Positions 1 to 8,254 of a stretch of DNA of 41,621 bases are shown piece by piece. Every line of letters starts with the position of its first letter. Positions within the stretch are counted from its first letter, which is position 1. The DNA comes from Sphingomonas sp. (GTDB lineage Bacteria; Pseudomonadota; Alphaproteobacteria; Sphingomonadales; Sphingomonadaceae). The notes below the pieces were generated by a model. That model did not search any database. It saw nothing but the letters and a program-made list of their open reading frames with translations, and had not been told where the DNA came from. The position numbers and the translations under genes are program-made. The stretch covers positions 1-41,621 of the forward strand of contig NZ_JANYEK010000177.1 in the NCBI RefSeq assembly GCF_025363195.1, read 5' to 3'.

Positions 1-42
1 GGGTCGGGGAGGGGGGCCTTGGAGAGGGTGCAGCATTCGTGA

Positions 43-83
43 CTGCCCCTCTCCCAACCCTCTCGCCGCAAGCGGGGAGAGGG
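43..83 (+). repeat. Palindromic CCCTCTC repeat forming the dnaJ leader hairpin
   Basis: CCCTCTC at 58-64 pairs with GAGAGGG at 77-83, with a second short stem CCGC/GCGG inside. The purine-rich right arm (GGGGAGAGGG, 74-83) is the only Shine-Dalgarno-like sequence before the dnaJ ATG at 92. The same CCCTCTCCC/GGGAGAGGG type of repeat recurs at 31898-32025 before argF. The hairpin is seen in the sequence; its regulatory role is inference. Confidence 0.7.
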
Positions 84-91
84 CTATTAAG

Positions 92-1207
92 ATGACCACC
101 GAAATCGATTTCTACGAACTGCTCGAAATCCAGCGCACCGCGGACGACGCGACGATCAAGGCGTCGTACCGCAAGTTGGCAATGAAATATCACCCGGACA
201 AGAATGCCGGGTGCAAGGATGCGGAAGGTCGCTTCAAGGCGATCAGCGAAGCCTATGATTGCCTGAAGGATCCGCAGAAACGTGCGGCCTATGATCGCTT
301 TGGTCATGACGCGTTCCGCAACAATGGCGGCGGTGGCGGGCAGGGCGCGGGCTTTGGCGACTTCGGTGACATTTTCGAGAACATCTTTGGCGAATTCATG
401 GGCGGGCAGCGCGCGGGTGCGCGTGGCCCGCGGCGTGGCGCGGATTTGCGCTACGACATGGAGATTACGCTGGAGGACGCGTTTCAGGGCAAATCGACCG
501 AGATCACCGTCGATGTATCCGCGCAGTGCGATACGTGCAGCGGTACTGGCGCCAAGCCCGGCACTGCCGCCAAGGGGTGCGCGACGTGCGGCGGCCACGG
601 CAAGGTGCGCGCGCAACAGGGCTTCTTCGTGGTCGAGCGGACCTGCCCATCGTGCCACGGCGCGGGTCAGGTGATCGCCGATCCGTGTGGCACATGCCAC
701 GGTGAGGGGCGGATCGAGAAGACCAAGACGCTGACCGTCAACATTCCGCCCGGCGTGGATGAGGGCACGCGCGTTCGCCTGACGGGCGAGGGCGAGGCGG
801 GCGCGCGCGGGGCTCCGGCGGGCGATCTCTATATCTTCCTGCATGTGGCGCGGCATTCGATTTTCGAGCGCGAAGGCACGACCCTGTTCGCGCGCGCGCC
901 GATCAGCTTTACGACGGCGTCCTTGGGCGGCGAGATCGACATCCCGGGACCTGACGGGGTAAGTCATCATATCAAGATTCCGGCCGGGACGCAGTCGGGT
1001 CGCGAATTGCGCCAGCGCGGAGCGGGGATGCCAGTGTTGCAAGGGCGCGGGCGGGGCGATTTGGTAATCCGGCTTGAGGTGGAGACGCCAACCAAGCTTT
1101 CATCCAAGCAGAAGGATCTGCTCGAACAGTTCCGCGCGACCGAAACGGGCGAGTGCAATCCGCAGAGCGAGGGCTTTTTTCAGAAGATGAAGAGCGCCTG
1201 GAGCTGA
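92..1207 (+). CDS. dnaJ: Chaperone DnaJ (Hsp40)
   Basis: Cytosolic co-chaperone that delivers unfolded clients to DnaK and stimulates its ATPase. The 371-residue protein is full length for type I DnaJ. The J domain carries HPD at residues 34-36, followed by a Gly/Phe-rich linker (about 76-94). The zinc-binding region has four CxxCxGxG-type repeats with cysteine pairs at 146/149, 163/166, 185/188 and 199/202. The C-terminal client-binding domains follow. dnaK is not in the window and may lie just upstream of position 1. The start is preceded by a palindromic repeat that contains the ribosome-binding site. Identification is secure. Confidence 0.97.
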   Translation: MTTEIDFYELLEIQRTADDATIKASYRKLAMKYHPDKNAGCKDAEGRFKAISEAYDCLKDPQKRAAYDRFGHDAFRNNGGGGGQGAGFGDFGDIFENIFGEFMGGQRAGARGPRRGADLRYDMEITLEDAFQGKSTEITVDVSAQCDTCSGTGAKPGTAAKGCATCGGHGKVRAQQGFFVVERTCPSCHGAGQVIADPCGTCHGEGRIEKTKTLTVNIPPGVDEGTRVRLTGEGEAGARGAPAGDLYIFLHVARHSIFEREGTTLFARAPISFTTASLGGEIDIPGPDGVSHHIKIPAGTQSGRELRQRGAGMPVLQGRGRGDLVIRLEVETPTKLSSKQKDLLEQFRATETGECNPQSEGFFQKMKSAWS

Positions 1208-1221
1208 GGATCAACGCGCCG

Positions 1222-1333
1222 TCATGCTGAACGTATTTCAGCATCCATTCGCGACGGCTGGACCCAAATACGGCGTCCTACAGGGTGTCTGACGCGCATT
1301 GATCCTGAAACGATCTCAGGATGATGGTTGGCG
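1222..1333. repeat. Dispersed palindromic repeat (GTCATGCTGAA type)
   Basis: GTCATGCTGAA...TTCAGCATCC forms one stem-loop and ATCCTGA...TCAGGATGATGG a second. The outer ends are partly complementary to each other. This two-hairpin design is typical of short intergenic palindromic repeats in alphaproteobacteria. It lies directly 3' of dnaJ, has no T-tract and is not a typical intrinsic terminator. Confidence 0.6.
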
Positions 1334-1367
1334 GTATGTGGAAAATCGTGGACCGTGCCAGCCGTGT

Positions 1368-1397
1368 CCGCCCCTTCCGGTTTTTCAAAAGGGGCGG
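1368..1397 (-). other. Nine-base-pair hairpin 3' of the 27-codon ORF
   Basis: CCGCCCCTT at 1368-1376 pairs perfectly with AAGGGGCGG at 1389-1397. The loop contains a T5 run. It lies 13 bases beyond the stop of the minus-strand small ORF and could protect or end its transcript. No U-tract follows on either strand, so a classical terminator is doubtful. Confidence 0.4.
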
Positions 1398-1410
1398 GTT
1401 GGCCGATGGA

Positions 1411-1494
1411 TCACAAGGCGAAAATCGCCCCGACCACCAGCGCCTGAGCCGCAATGGCCAGCATTCCGCTGACGACGGCTTCGAAATTGCGCAT
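1411..1494 (-). CDS. Putative 27-residue membrane microprotein
   Basis: An ATG at 1494-1492 opens 27 codons ending in TGA at 1413-1411. The peptide begins MRNFEAVVSGM and ends VVGAIFAL. Residues 7-27 form one continuous hydrophobic segment, enough for a single membrane helix, after a short charged N-terminus. A GGAGA ribosome-binding site sits about seven bases before the ATG. It lies 136 bases downstream of purB on the same strand, behind two small hairpins. Size, hydrophobicity and ribosome-binding site support a real gene, but I do not recognise a named family. Confidence 0.55.
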   Translation of the reverse strand: MRNFEAVVSGMLAIAAQALVVGAIFAL

Positions 1495-1512
1495 GGATAG
1501 TCTCCGAGAGTG

Positions 1513-1550
1513 CCGGATAAGTCCGGTACGGCCGAAATAGGATTATTTCG
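1513..1550 (-). promoter_or_regulatory. Two leader hairpins between purB and the microprotein
   Basis: CCGGA/TCCGG (1513-1526, loop of four) and CGAAATA/TATTTCG (1533-1550, loop of four) are perfect small inverted repeats. They lie 18-56 bases upstream of the microprotein start. They could end the purB transcript or structure the small ORF's leader. No long U-tract follows either one. Confidence 0.4.
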
Positions 1551-1630
1551 CGCACACGCAATATTGTTACGCGCAACTGCAGATGCAATTTTTGCACTTT
1601 TGTTACGGTTGGCGAATTTTGCAGGTGATT

Positions 1631-2962
1631 TTAGGTCGCGCCGAACACGCGGGCGAAGATCGTATCCACGTGCTTCAAATGATATCCGAGATCGAACTTG
1701 TCTTCGATCTCTGCCACCGACAGCGCCGCGGTGACTTCCGGATCAGCCTTGAGCAACTCCATCAGCGACAGCGCGCCGTCCGAATCCCACACCTGCATCG
1801 CGTTGCGCTGGACGAGGCGATAGGAATCTTCGCGCGACACGCCGGCCTGCGTGAGCGCCAGCAGCACGCGCTGCGAGTGGACGAGGCCACCCATCTTGTT
1901 GAGGTTCTTTTCCATCCGTGCCGGGTAAACGAGCAACTTGTCGATCACGCCGGTCAGGCGGGCAAGCGCGAAATCGAGCGTGATCGTCGCATCTGGTCCG
2001 ATGTAGCGCTCGACCGAAGAGTGGCTGATGTCGCGCTCGTGCCAAAGGGCGACATTCTCCAGCGCGGGTGTGACATAGCCACGGACCATGCGCGCAAGGC
2101 CGGTGAGGTTCTCGGTCAGCACCGGATTGCGCTTGTGCGGCATCGCCGACGAGCCCTTCTGACCGGGCGAAAAATATTCCTCCGCCTCGAGAACCTCGGT
2201 GCGCTGGAGGTGACGGACTTCCGTGGCGAGGCGTTCGATCGACGATGCGATGACGCCCAGCGTCGCAAAATACATCGCATGGCGATCGCGCGGAATGACC
2301 TGCGTGGAGACGGGTTCGATGGCAAGTCCCATCTTGGCCGCCACATGCGCTTCGACCGCGGGATCGATATTGGCGAAGGTGCCGACCGCGCCGGAGATGG
2401 CGCAGGTGGCGATATCTTCCCGTGCCGCGACGAGTCGCGCGCGATTGCGGGCGAACTCGGCATAGGCCTGGGCCAGTTTCAGGCCGAAGGTCACCGGCTC
2501 GGCGTGGATACCGTGGCTGCGCCCGATCGTCGGGGTGAGCTTGTGTTCGCGCGCCTTGCGTTCGAGCGCGGCGAGCAACGCATCCAGATCGGTGAGCAGG
2601 ATGTCGCTGGCTTGGGCGAGTTGCACCGACAGGCAGGTGTCGAGCACGTCCGACGAGGTCATGCCCTGATGCATGAAGCGCGCCCAATTCTCTCCGGAAT
2701 GTTCGCCGACATTGTCCGCGACCCAGGTCAAAAAAGCGATCACGTCATGCTTGGTCACCGCCTCGATCGCGTCGATCGCGGCGACATCGATCTTCGGGTT
2801 GGTGTTCCACCACGCCCACAAGGCGGCGGCTGCTTCCTTGGGCACGACGCCGAGTTCGGCGAGCGCATCGGTGGCGTGTGCTTCGATTTCGAACCAGATG
2901 CGGAAGCGGGCCTCTGGCGTCCAAAGCGCGGCCATTGCGGGGCGGGAGTAACGCGGGATCAT
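1631..2962 (-). CDS. purB: Adenylosuccinate lyase
   Basis: Catalyses two fumarate-releasing steps of purine synthesis: SAICAR to AICAR, and adenylosuccinate to AMP. It acts as a cytosolic homotetramer. The 443-residue length is normal. The fumarase/aspartase superfamily signature SSAMPHKRNP lies at about residues 268-277. TSSDVLDT and the GRSHGIHAEPVTFG segment, which carries the catalytic histidine, are present. The ATG at 2962 is preceded by GAGGA. It is transcribed alone, away from other purine genes. Identification is secure. Confidence 0.97.
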   Translation of the reverse strand: MIPRYSRPAMAALWTPEARFRIWFEIEAHATDALAELGVVPKEAAAALWAWWNTNPKIDVAAIDAIEAVTKHDVIAFLTWVADNVGEHSGENWARFMHQGMTSSDVLDTCLSVQLAQASDILLTDLDALLAALERKAREHKLTPTIGRSHGIHAEPVTFGLKLAQAYAEFARNRARLVAAREDIATCAISGAVGTFANIDPAVEAHVAAKMGLAIEPVSTQVIPRDRHAMYFATLGVIASSIERLATEVRHLQRTEVLEAEEYFSPGQKGSSAMPHKRNPVLTENLTGLARMVRGYVTPALENVALWHERDISHSSVERYIGPDATITLDFALARLTGVIDKLLVYPARMEKNLNKMGGLVHSQRVLLALTQAGVSREDSYRLVQRNAMQVWDSDGALSLMELLKADPEVTAALSVAEIEDKFDLGYHLKHVDTIFARVFGAT

Positions 2963-3273
2963 GCTGAATCCTCAAAGCTGGGCGAAAACGAAGGCAATAC
3001 CTTGGCTGATTCGCGATGATCCGGGCGTTAGCAGGGACGGGGCAAGGCTACAAACCGAAGCGAAATCGACAATCCGGCAAAACGATCGTCAATATAGGCA
3101 AATCCCCGTGTTCGATGCGAAAGCATTGATCGGGATTCGATAGAATATCTATCGAAGAACAATCATGTTGAAAGATTTTCGTGTTGCCAATACCGTAATG
3201 ATCGCTGTGCTCGCTCTGGCGCAAGGCAAGTCGATGTCAGCCGGACCTTTGGGGGGCGACGGTTTTCTGATGG
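2963..3273. other. Intergenic region purB-radC, mostly non-coding
   Basis: This 311-base stretch should hold the purB promoter, read leftward, but I see no convincing -35/-10 pair. It contains a strong palindrome at 3136-3156 and a doubtful 52-codon ORF starting at 3165. Its base composition is more AT-rich than the flanking genes, which fits regulatory DNA. Confidence 0.5.
3136..3156. promoter_or_regulatory. Operator-like palindrome TTCGATAG-N5-CTATCGAA
   Basis: The eight-base arms are perfectly complementary around an AATAT spacer. The symmetry and size suit a dimeric helix-turn-helix repressor. A TTGATC hexamer at 3126-3131 would put the dyad over the -10 region of a rightward promoter reading into the ORF at 3165. 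The binding protein is not known from this window. Confidence 0.45.
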
Positions 3274-3323
3274 TCAGATCAGCCCCATCGCCCGCAAGCT
3301 TGCATGGCCGCCAGTGCCGATGA
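3165..3323 (+). CDS. Doubtful 52-codon ORF with a signal-like N-terminus
   Basis: ATG at 3165, TGA at 3321. The N-terminus reads MLKDFRVANTVMIAVLALAQ, a charged start followed by a hydrophobic stretch like a signal peptide. The C-terminal third overlaps the 3' end of radC on the other strand and looks non-specific. No clear ribosome-binding site is visible. It could be a real small exported protein, the 5' remnant of a lost gene behind the palindrome at 3136-3156, or chance. Confidence 0.2.
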   Translation: MLKDFRVANTVMIAVLALAQGKSMSAGPLGGDGFLMVRSAPSPASLHGRQCR

Positions 3324-3957
3324 TGATGTGATCGTGCACCGCGATGTTGAGGTGCTTGCCGGCATCGATGATATTGCGGGTCAGGCCGATGTCGGCGCGG
3401 CTTGGGGCGGGGTCTTCGCTCGGGTGGTTGTGGACCAGGATGATCGCCGCCGAGCCGAGATCGATCGCGCGGCGAATAACCTCCCGGACGTAGACGGCGG
3501 CCTGGTCGATCGAACCCTCGCTCATCAATTCGTCGCGGATCAGCATGTTACGGGTGTTGAGATGCAGCACGCGGACGCGTTCGATCGGGTGGTGCGCCAT
3601 GTCTGCGCGGAGGTAATCGAGGAAGGATTGCCAGTTGGCGAGGACAGGGCGCTCGGCGACTTCCGCCTTGACCAGACGGATTGCGGCGGCGTGGGCAATC
3701 TTGATCGCGGCGATCGAGGTGTCGCCCATGCCGGGTACGCGGGACAAGGCTTCCGGATCGGCGGTGAGAAGTCCGCCGATGCCTCCGAATTCCTTGAGCA
3801 GCAACTTGGCCAGCGGCTTCGTGTCGCGGCGCGGAATGGCCAGCGCCAAAAGATATTCGATCAGTTCGTGATCGAGCAAGCCGTCGCCGCCAGTCTCGGC
3901 AAGGCGTTGGCGCAAGCGGGCGCGGTGGCCGGCCATGTCGTGTTCGGGAACGCTCAT
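3274..3957 (-). CDS. radC: RadC/YeeS-like JAB-domain protein
   Basis: The 227-residue protein has the RadC layout: an N-terminal helix-hairpin-helix part (VPGMGDTSIAAIK) and a C-terminal JAB/MPN metalloprotease-like domain. The metal-binding motif begins at HNHPSED (residues 176-182) and continues to the conserved aspartate of SRAD. The usual motif is HNHPSGD, so Glu181 replaces a normally conserved glycine; the metal ligands themselves are kept. The cellular role of RadC proteins is unsettled, and the old DNA-repair assignment is not supported. It is divergent from the ydbH operon. Confidence 0.9.
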   Translation of the reverse strand: MSVPEHDMAGHRARLRQRLAETGGDGLLDHELIEYLLALAIPRRDTKPLAKLLLKEFGGIGGLLTADPEALSRVPGMGDTSIAAIKIAHAAAIRLVKAEVAERPVLANWQSFLDYLRADMAHHPIERVRVLHLNTRNMLIRDELMSEGSIDQAAVYVREVIRRAIDLGSAAIILVHNHPSEDPAPSRADIGLTRNIIDAGKHLNIAVHDHIIIGTGGHASLRAMGLI

Positions 3958-4049
3958 CGATCTCGAGGATTACGCATGCTTACCGATGCGCGCAATTGCA
4001 TGGCGTGCCTCCGCCCCTATGCTGGCGGCATTCGGGAGTGACTGACGGC

Positions 4050-7000
4050 GTGACGACGAATGGCGACGAGATGATTGCGCGACGTCGCCGCCTGCCGCGA
4101 TTGGGGCGGGGCGCGGAGATCATCGCGATGATCGCACTGGCGTTGCTGATTGCTTTGATCGTGCTGTGGACGCAACGCAAACCGATCGCGAGGGGCTATG
4201 TCCATCGCTATCTTGCCGGCCACAATGTGCTGGCAACCTATGACATCGCCGAATTGGGGCTGGGGCATCAACGGCTGACCAACGTCGTGATCGGTGATCC
4301 GGCGCGACCCGATCTGGTGGCGGACTGGGTGGAATTGCGCACCGGACTGGGATTTTCCGGTGCCAGCGTGAATGCGGTGCGCGCCGGGCATGTGCGGCTG
4401 CGTGGAAAATTGATCGATGGGAAATTGTCGCTGGGTGCGATTGATAGGTTGATGCCCGCATCTAGCGGGAAGCCCTTCTCTTTGCCTGCGCTCGATGTGG
4501 ACGTGGCGGATGCGCGGATGCGGCTGGAGACGCCGCAGGGTCTGGTCGGGCTCAAGCTGAGCGGGCGCGGGCGATTGAACGATGGTTTCAGGGGCAATCT
4601 GGCGGCGGTGTCCGAACGGCTGAATTTTGGTGGTTGTTTCGTGGAGCGCGCTTCGGCCGCCATGGCGATCGGGGTCAGCAAGGCGGCGCCATCGTTGCAA
4701 GGGCCCGTCCGGGCGGGCGCAGTGACGTGCGGAAATGCGAAGGCCATGATGCTTGGCGCGAACGTGGCCGTCGCGTTGGGGGCGGGGCTGGAGCGTTGGA
4801 AGGGCGATGTACAATTGGCGACGGCGGCGGTTTCGCATCCTTTGGTCAGGGTTGAATCGCTGGTCGGATCGATCGGCTTTGTCGGGACTGCGGTTGAGAC
4901 GTTGGGCCATGTGAAGATCGATACCGGTCGGTTCGCGAGCGCCGAAGGATCGGGCGCTCGGCTCCGCTTTGGTGGCGACTACAAACTCGGCAAGGGTCTG
5001 GACATCGCGCCGGGTGGGTATCTCGATGCTGAGAATGTCGTCATCGCCCCGGCCAGGCTGGAGGCGATCGCCCGATTCGGCGAGGTTGCGGCGGGCACGC
5101 CGGTAGGTCCGTTGGTCCAGGCGCTGGCGAAAGCCGGGGTGGCGGCGGGCGAGTCTATCGATGGCGCGGTGCGTTTCGGCTGGCGAAGTGACGGGCCCGT
5201 TCGGATTAGCCGGATCACCATGACATCGCGATCGGGACTCAACGCCGCGCTGAGCGATGCCGACATCGTCTATGATCCGTATGCGAGCACGCTGCGTCTT
5301 TCTGGTGCGCTGGCGCTGGGTGGCGGTGGTTTCCCGCGCCTCAGGGCGACCCTCGCGCAGGCCGATGCCCGTGCGGCGGTCACGGGTCTGGTCTCGCTCG
5401 ACGGGCCCTATCTGGCAGGCGGAGCGAGTTTGTCCTTCACGCCCTTGCGCTTCAGTGCGACGCCGCGTGGCAACAGCCGTTTCGCGACGCGCCTCACGGT
5501 GTCCGGACCATTGGGTGGGGGGCGCGTCGAGGGGCTGGACGTTCCGGTGCAGGGCATCTGGAACGGGCGCGGTCAGGTGGCGATCAATCCGGATTGTGCG
5601 GCGGTCGGCTGGCAGAAGCTCGCGGTCTCGGGCCTTTCGTTGCGGGCGGCGAGTCTTAAACTGTGCCCGACCTACGGGGCGATGGTCGCGATCGACAACG
5701 GTCGATTGAGCGGTGGGGCGAGTATCGCCGCGCCGCGGCTCGCAGGCACGCTCGGCACCACCCCGATTACCATGGCCGCATCCAGTGCGCGGATCGGGCT
5801 GCACGATCTGGCCTTCGACCTGCATGGTGCGGCGGTGCGGATCGGCGCGGCGGACCGTGTGACGCGGCTCGATTTCGCCACCATCAAGGGCAAGCGAGAA
5901 CGCGGAGCTCTGTCCGGCACGTTCGCCGGCGGCGGCGGGCAGATCGGCACAGTGCCGCTGGTGTTGTCGGCGGCGGAAGGGACCTGGGGGTTCAACGGCG
6001 ATCTCGGGCTGACCGGCGCGATGACGGTCAGTGACGCGGCGCCCGTCGCCCGGTTCAAGCCGCTTTCGGCGCGGACGGTGACGCTGGGGCTCAAGAAGGG
6101 CGTGATCGGTGTCGCAGGCGTGCTCTACGAACCGGGCAAGGGCGCGCGCGTCGCCGACGTGGCGATCCGCCATGAGCTTTCGAGCGGCAAGGGCAGCGCG
6201 GACCTGAAGGTGCCGGGCCTCGCCTTTGCCGACAAGGGGCTTCAGCCCGACGCTCTCACTCCGCTGACCGCCAGCGTGATCCAGAACGTGGTGGGGATGG
6301 TGGCGGGCGAAGGACATATTCGGTGGTCGCCGGATGGGGTGACCAGCGACGGCGTGTTCCGCACCGCCAATATGGATCTTGCCGCCGCGCTCGGCCCGGT
6401 GACGGGAATCACGACGGAGATTCGCTTTACCGACCTGCTCAACTTGCAAAGCGCGCCCGGGCAGGTCGCGACGATCAAGGCGATCAACACCGGCATCGTC
6501 GTGAATGACGGCGTGGTCCGGTATCAGACCTTGCCCAATGCCCGGGTGCAGGTGGAACGCGGGCGCTGGCCGTTCGCGGGCGGCGACCTGGTGCTGGAAC
6601 CCACGTTGCTCGATTTTTCCGACAAGCAGGAACGGCACATGACGCTGACCGTAACAGGAATGGAGGCAGCGAAATTCCTTCAGCAATTCGATTTCGAAAA
6701 TCTTGCCGCGACCGGCGTGTTCGACGGGCGGCTACCGATGATCTTCGATTCGGTCGGCGGCAGAATCGAAGACGGCAACCTGCGCGCGCGCAAAGGCGGC
6801 GGTACGGTTGCGTATCTGGGGGAAGTGTCGAAGGAGAATCTGGGCGTCTGGGGCAATCTGGCGTTTCAGGCGCTGAAATCCTTGCGTTATCGCGAACTGG
6901 ATCTGGTGATGAACGGGCCGCTGTCCGGCGAGATGATCACCGAAGCGCATTTCGCTGGGCTCGCCCAAGGGCAGGGCGCAAAGAGTAATTTCCTGATCCG

Positions 7001-7208
7001 GCGGCTGCAGCGCCTGCCGTTTGTGTTCAACGTGAAGATCAAGGCGCCCTTCCGCGGCCTGTTCGATTCGGCGCGCTCGTTCTACGATCCGCGCCTGCTG
7101 GTGGAGCGCAACCTGCCGGCGTTGATCGAGCAACGCGACAAGCGGGCAAGACCCCCGCTTGTTCAGCCGCCACTTGTTCAGCCTAAAGAAAGCGAGACCA
7201 TGCCATGA
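4050..7208 (+). CDS. ydbH: YdbH family AsmA-like intermembrane transport protein
   Basis: A large envelope protein (about 1050 residues) with one N-terminal membrane anchor (EIIAMIALALLIALIVLW) after a basic RRRRLPR stretch. The remainder is repetitive beta-rich periplasmic sequence with a C-terminal YdbH-like domain. In E. coli, YdbH acts with TamB and YhdP in moving phospholipid to the outer membrane, and it pairs with YnbE. Here the same partner genes follow with overlapping codons, which strongly supports the call. The frame is open from ATG 3996. I prefer GTG 4050, about ten bases after GGGAG; ATG 4071 is the alternative. Confidence 0.88.
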   Translation: MTTNGDEMIARRRRLPRLGRGAEIIAMIALALLIALIVLWTQRKPIARGYVHRYLAGHNVLATYDIAELGLGHQRLTNVVIGDPARPDLVADWVELRTGLGFSGASVNAVRAGHVRLRGKLIDGKLSLGAIDRLMPASSGKPFSLPALDVDVADARMRLETPQGLVGLKLSGRGRLNDGFRGNLAAVSERLNFGGCFVERASAAMAIGVSKAAPSLQGPVRAGAVTCGNAKAMMLGANVAVALGAGLERWKGDVQLATAAVSHPLVRVESLVGSIGFVGTAVETLGHVKIDTGRFASAEGSGARLRFGGDYKLGKGLDIAPGGYLDAENVVIAPARLEAIARFGEVAAGTPVGPLVQALAKAGVAAGESIDGAVRFGWRSDGPVRISRITMTSRSGLNAALSDADIVYDPYASTLRLSGALALGGGGFPRLRATLAQADARAAVTGLVSLDGPYLAGGASLSFTPLRFSATPRGNSRFATRLTVSGPLGGGRVEGLDVPVQGIWNGRGQVAINPDCAAVGWQKLAVSGLSLRAASLKLCPTYGAMVAIDNGRLSGGASIAAPRLAGTLGTTPITMAASSARIGLHDLAFDLHGAAVRIGAADRVTRLDFATIKGKRERGALSGTFAGGGGQIGTVPLVLSAAEGTWGFNGDLGLTGAMTVSDAAPVARFKPLSARTVTLGLKKGVIGVAGVLYEPGKGARVADVAIRHELSSGKGSADLKVPGLAFADKGLQPDALTPLTASVIQNVVGMVAGEGHIRWSPDGVTSDGVFRTANMDLAAALGPVTGITTEIRFTDLLNLQSAPGQVATIKAINTGIVVNDGVVRYQTLPNARVQVERGRWPFAGGDLVLEPTLLDFSDKQERHMTLTVTGMEAAKFLQQFDFENLAATGVFDGRLPMIFDSVGGRIEDGNLRARKGGGTVAYLGEVSKENLGVWGNLAFQALKSLRYRELDLVMNGPLSGEMITEAHFAGLAQGQGAKSNFLIRRLQRLPFVFNVKIKAPFRGLFDSARSFYDPRLLVERNLPALIEQRDKRARPPLVQPPLVQPKESETMP

Positions 7209-7399
7209 CAGCATTCGAAACGTGGAGACGAAGCCTCGCGGTGACGGGATTGATCGGGATGGTTTCTGGCTGCGTGAATGTCAGCGCGCCGGACAAGCCG
7301 ATCGAGATCAATCTCAATATCAACGTGAAGCAGGAAGTCGTATACCGCCTCGATGGTGAGGCGAAATCGACCATCAAAGCGAATCCGGGAATATTCTGA
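7205..7399 (+). CDS. ynbE: YnbE-like lipoprotein
   Basis: A 64-residue lipoprotein: a short signal peptide ends in a lipobox (VSGC), then a small mature part contains EINLNINVKQEV, the beta-strand pattern typical of YnbE. In E. coli, YnbE is an outer-membrane lipoprotein that stacks onto YdbH to complete a hydrophobic bridge between the membranes. Its ATG overlaps the ydbH stop as ATGA, and its stop overlaps the next start, so the three genes are translationally coupled. Confidence 0.87.
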   Translation: MTAFETWRRSLAVTGLIGMVSGCVNVSAPDKPIEINLNINVKQEVVYRLDGEAKSTIKANPGIF

Positions 7400-7788
7400 T
7401 GAACAAGCAGTTTCGCAATCGCGGCAAAGTTTTGGTGGCAGGCGCCGTGCTGATCGCGGGCATTTCGAGTGCCGCGTTCGCGCAGCGCGATCCGGCTTAT
7501 GCGGCTGCCCGCGCGGCCGGGCAGGTTGGTGAGCAGCCCAACGGCTATCTCGGCGTGGTGAGCGGTGGCGCGAGCGCTCAGGCGATCGTCGACAAGATCA
7601 ACATCCAGCGCAAGGCGACCTATGCGGAAAAGGCTCAGGCGGCCGGCGTGACGATCAACGATTACGGCGTGACCTTCGGCTGCAACCTCATCGCGCAGAC
7701 GCAGCCCGGCGAAAAGTACAAGGCGCCCGACGGTTCGTGGAAAACGCGCACCGCTGCCGCGCCGGAGCGCAGCGCCTCCTGCGTGTGA
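7399..7788 (+). CDS. ydbL: YdbL family periplasmic protein (DUF1318)
   Basis: A 129-residue exported protein with a cleavable signal peptide ending at about AAFAQ. The mature part (GYLGVVSGG, then IVDKINIQRKATYAEKAQAAGV) matches the YdbL/DUF1318 pattern. In E. coli, YdbL modulates assembly of the YdbH-YnbE bridge. It is the third gene of the coupled trio, starting inside the ynbE stop (TGATG). No clear terminator follows; the atp promoter region begins about 60 bases later. Confidence 0.85.
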   Translation: MNKQFRNRGKVLVAGAVLIAGISSAAFAQRDPAYAAARAAGQVGEQPNGYLGVVSGGASAQAIVDKINIQRKATYAEKAQAAGVTINDYGVTFGCNLIAQTQPGEKYKAPDGSWKTRTAAAPERSASCV

Positions 7789-7847
7789 TTCGCCGGTCGC
7801 GTCGCGGTGCGCCCGATCCTCGTCCGAACGGGCGGGGGCCATCGCGG

Positions 7848-7876
7848 TTGACTTGCTGACACCCCTTTTCTAAACG
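7848..7876 (+). promoter_or_regulatory. Candidate promoter of the atp F0 operon
   Basis: TTGACT at 7848-7853, a 17-base spacer, then TAAACG at 7871-7876. The -35 element is close to consensus and the -10 is weaker. It lies about 50 bases before the earliest atpI start, in the only gap between ydbL and the ATP synthase genes. A small CCCCG/CGGGG hairpin follows in the leader. Confidence 0.55.
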
Positions 7877-7927
7877 GACCCCGCAACGGGGGCATCCGCT
7901 CCCCAATCCCTCGTCGCTGCACCCCTG

Positions 7928-8254
7928 GTGTGGCGGCGTTTTCTTATCAGGACCTTAGACGCGTTGGCCGAGTATCGCCCGAACGATGACCTGAACAGCC
8001 GCATTGCGAAAGCACGTGCGAGTGAGCAGGCGCGTGCCGAGGGCGGCGGGCCGGGCAAACCGGCCAAGGGCTATTCGCAAGGGTCACGCGTGCTGGCGAC
8101 GTTGCTGGGCGCATTGTTCGGCGGCGGTGTCATGGGCTGGGCGATCGACCAGTTCTTCGGCACGTCGCCCTGGGCCCTGCTGATCGTGCTGACGCTAGCG
8201 GTAATCGGGGCATTCATGAATATCATCAAGATGTCCAAGGAGCGTGCAGAGTGA
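7928..8254 (+). CDS. atpI: ATP synthase protein I
   Basis: A small inner-membrane protein, about 96-108 residues, thought to help assemble the c-ring or handle Mg2+ for the F0 complex. The N-terminal part is hydrophilic and charged. Two hydrophobic helices follow: LATLLGALFGGGVMGWAI, then PWALLIVLTLAVIGAFM. The GTG at 7928 is open, but TTG at 7964 follows an AGGA by eleven bases and gives a start LAEYRP; I cannot decide between them. Its stop overlaps the atpB start as GTGA. The position at the head of the F0 operon supports the call. Confidence 0.85.
   Translation: MWRRFLIRTLDALAEYRPNDDLNSRIAKARASEQARAEGGGPGKPAKGYSQGSRVLATLLGALFGGGVMGWAIDQFFGTSPWALLIVLTLAVIGAFMNIIKMSKERAE

Noticed and set aside
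1583-3019. A 478-codon open frame antisense to purB
   Set aside because: Same reason; purB carries its full signature on the other strand.
4017-6686. An 889-codon open frame antisense to ydbH
   Set aside because: GC-rich coding DNA often leaves the opposite strand open. The product is rich in Arg, His and Gln with no fold-like pattern, and ydbH is convincing.
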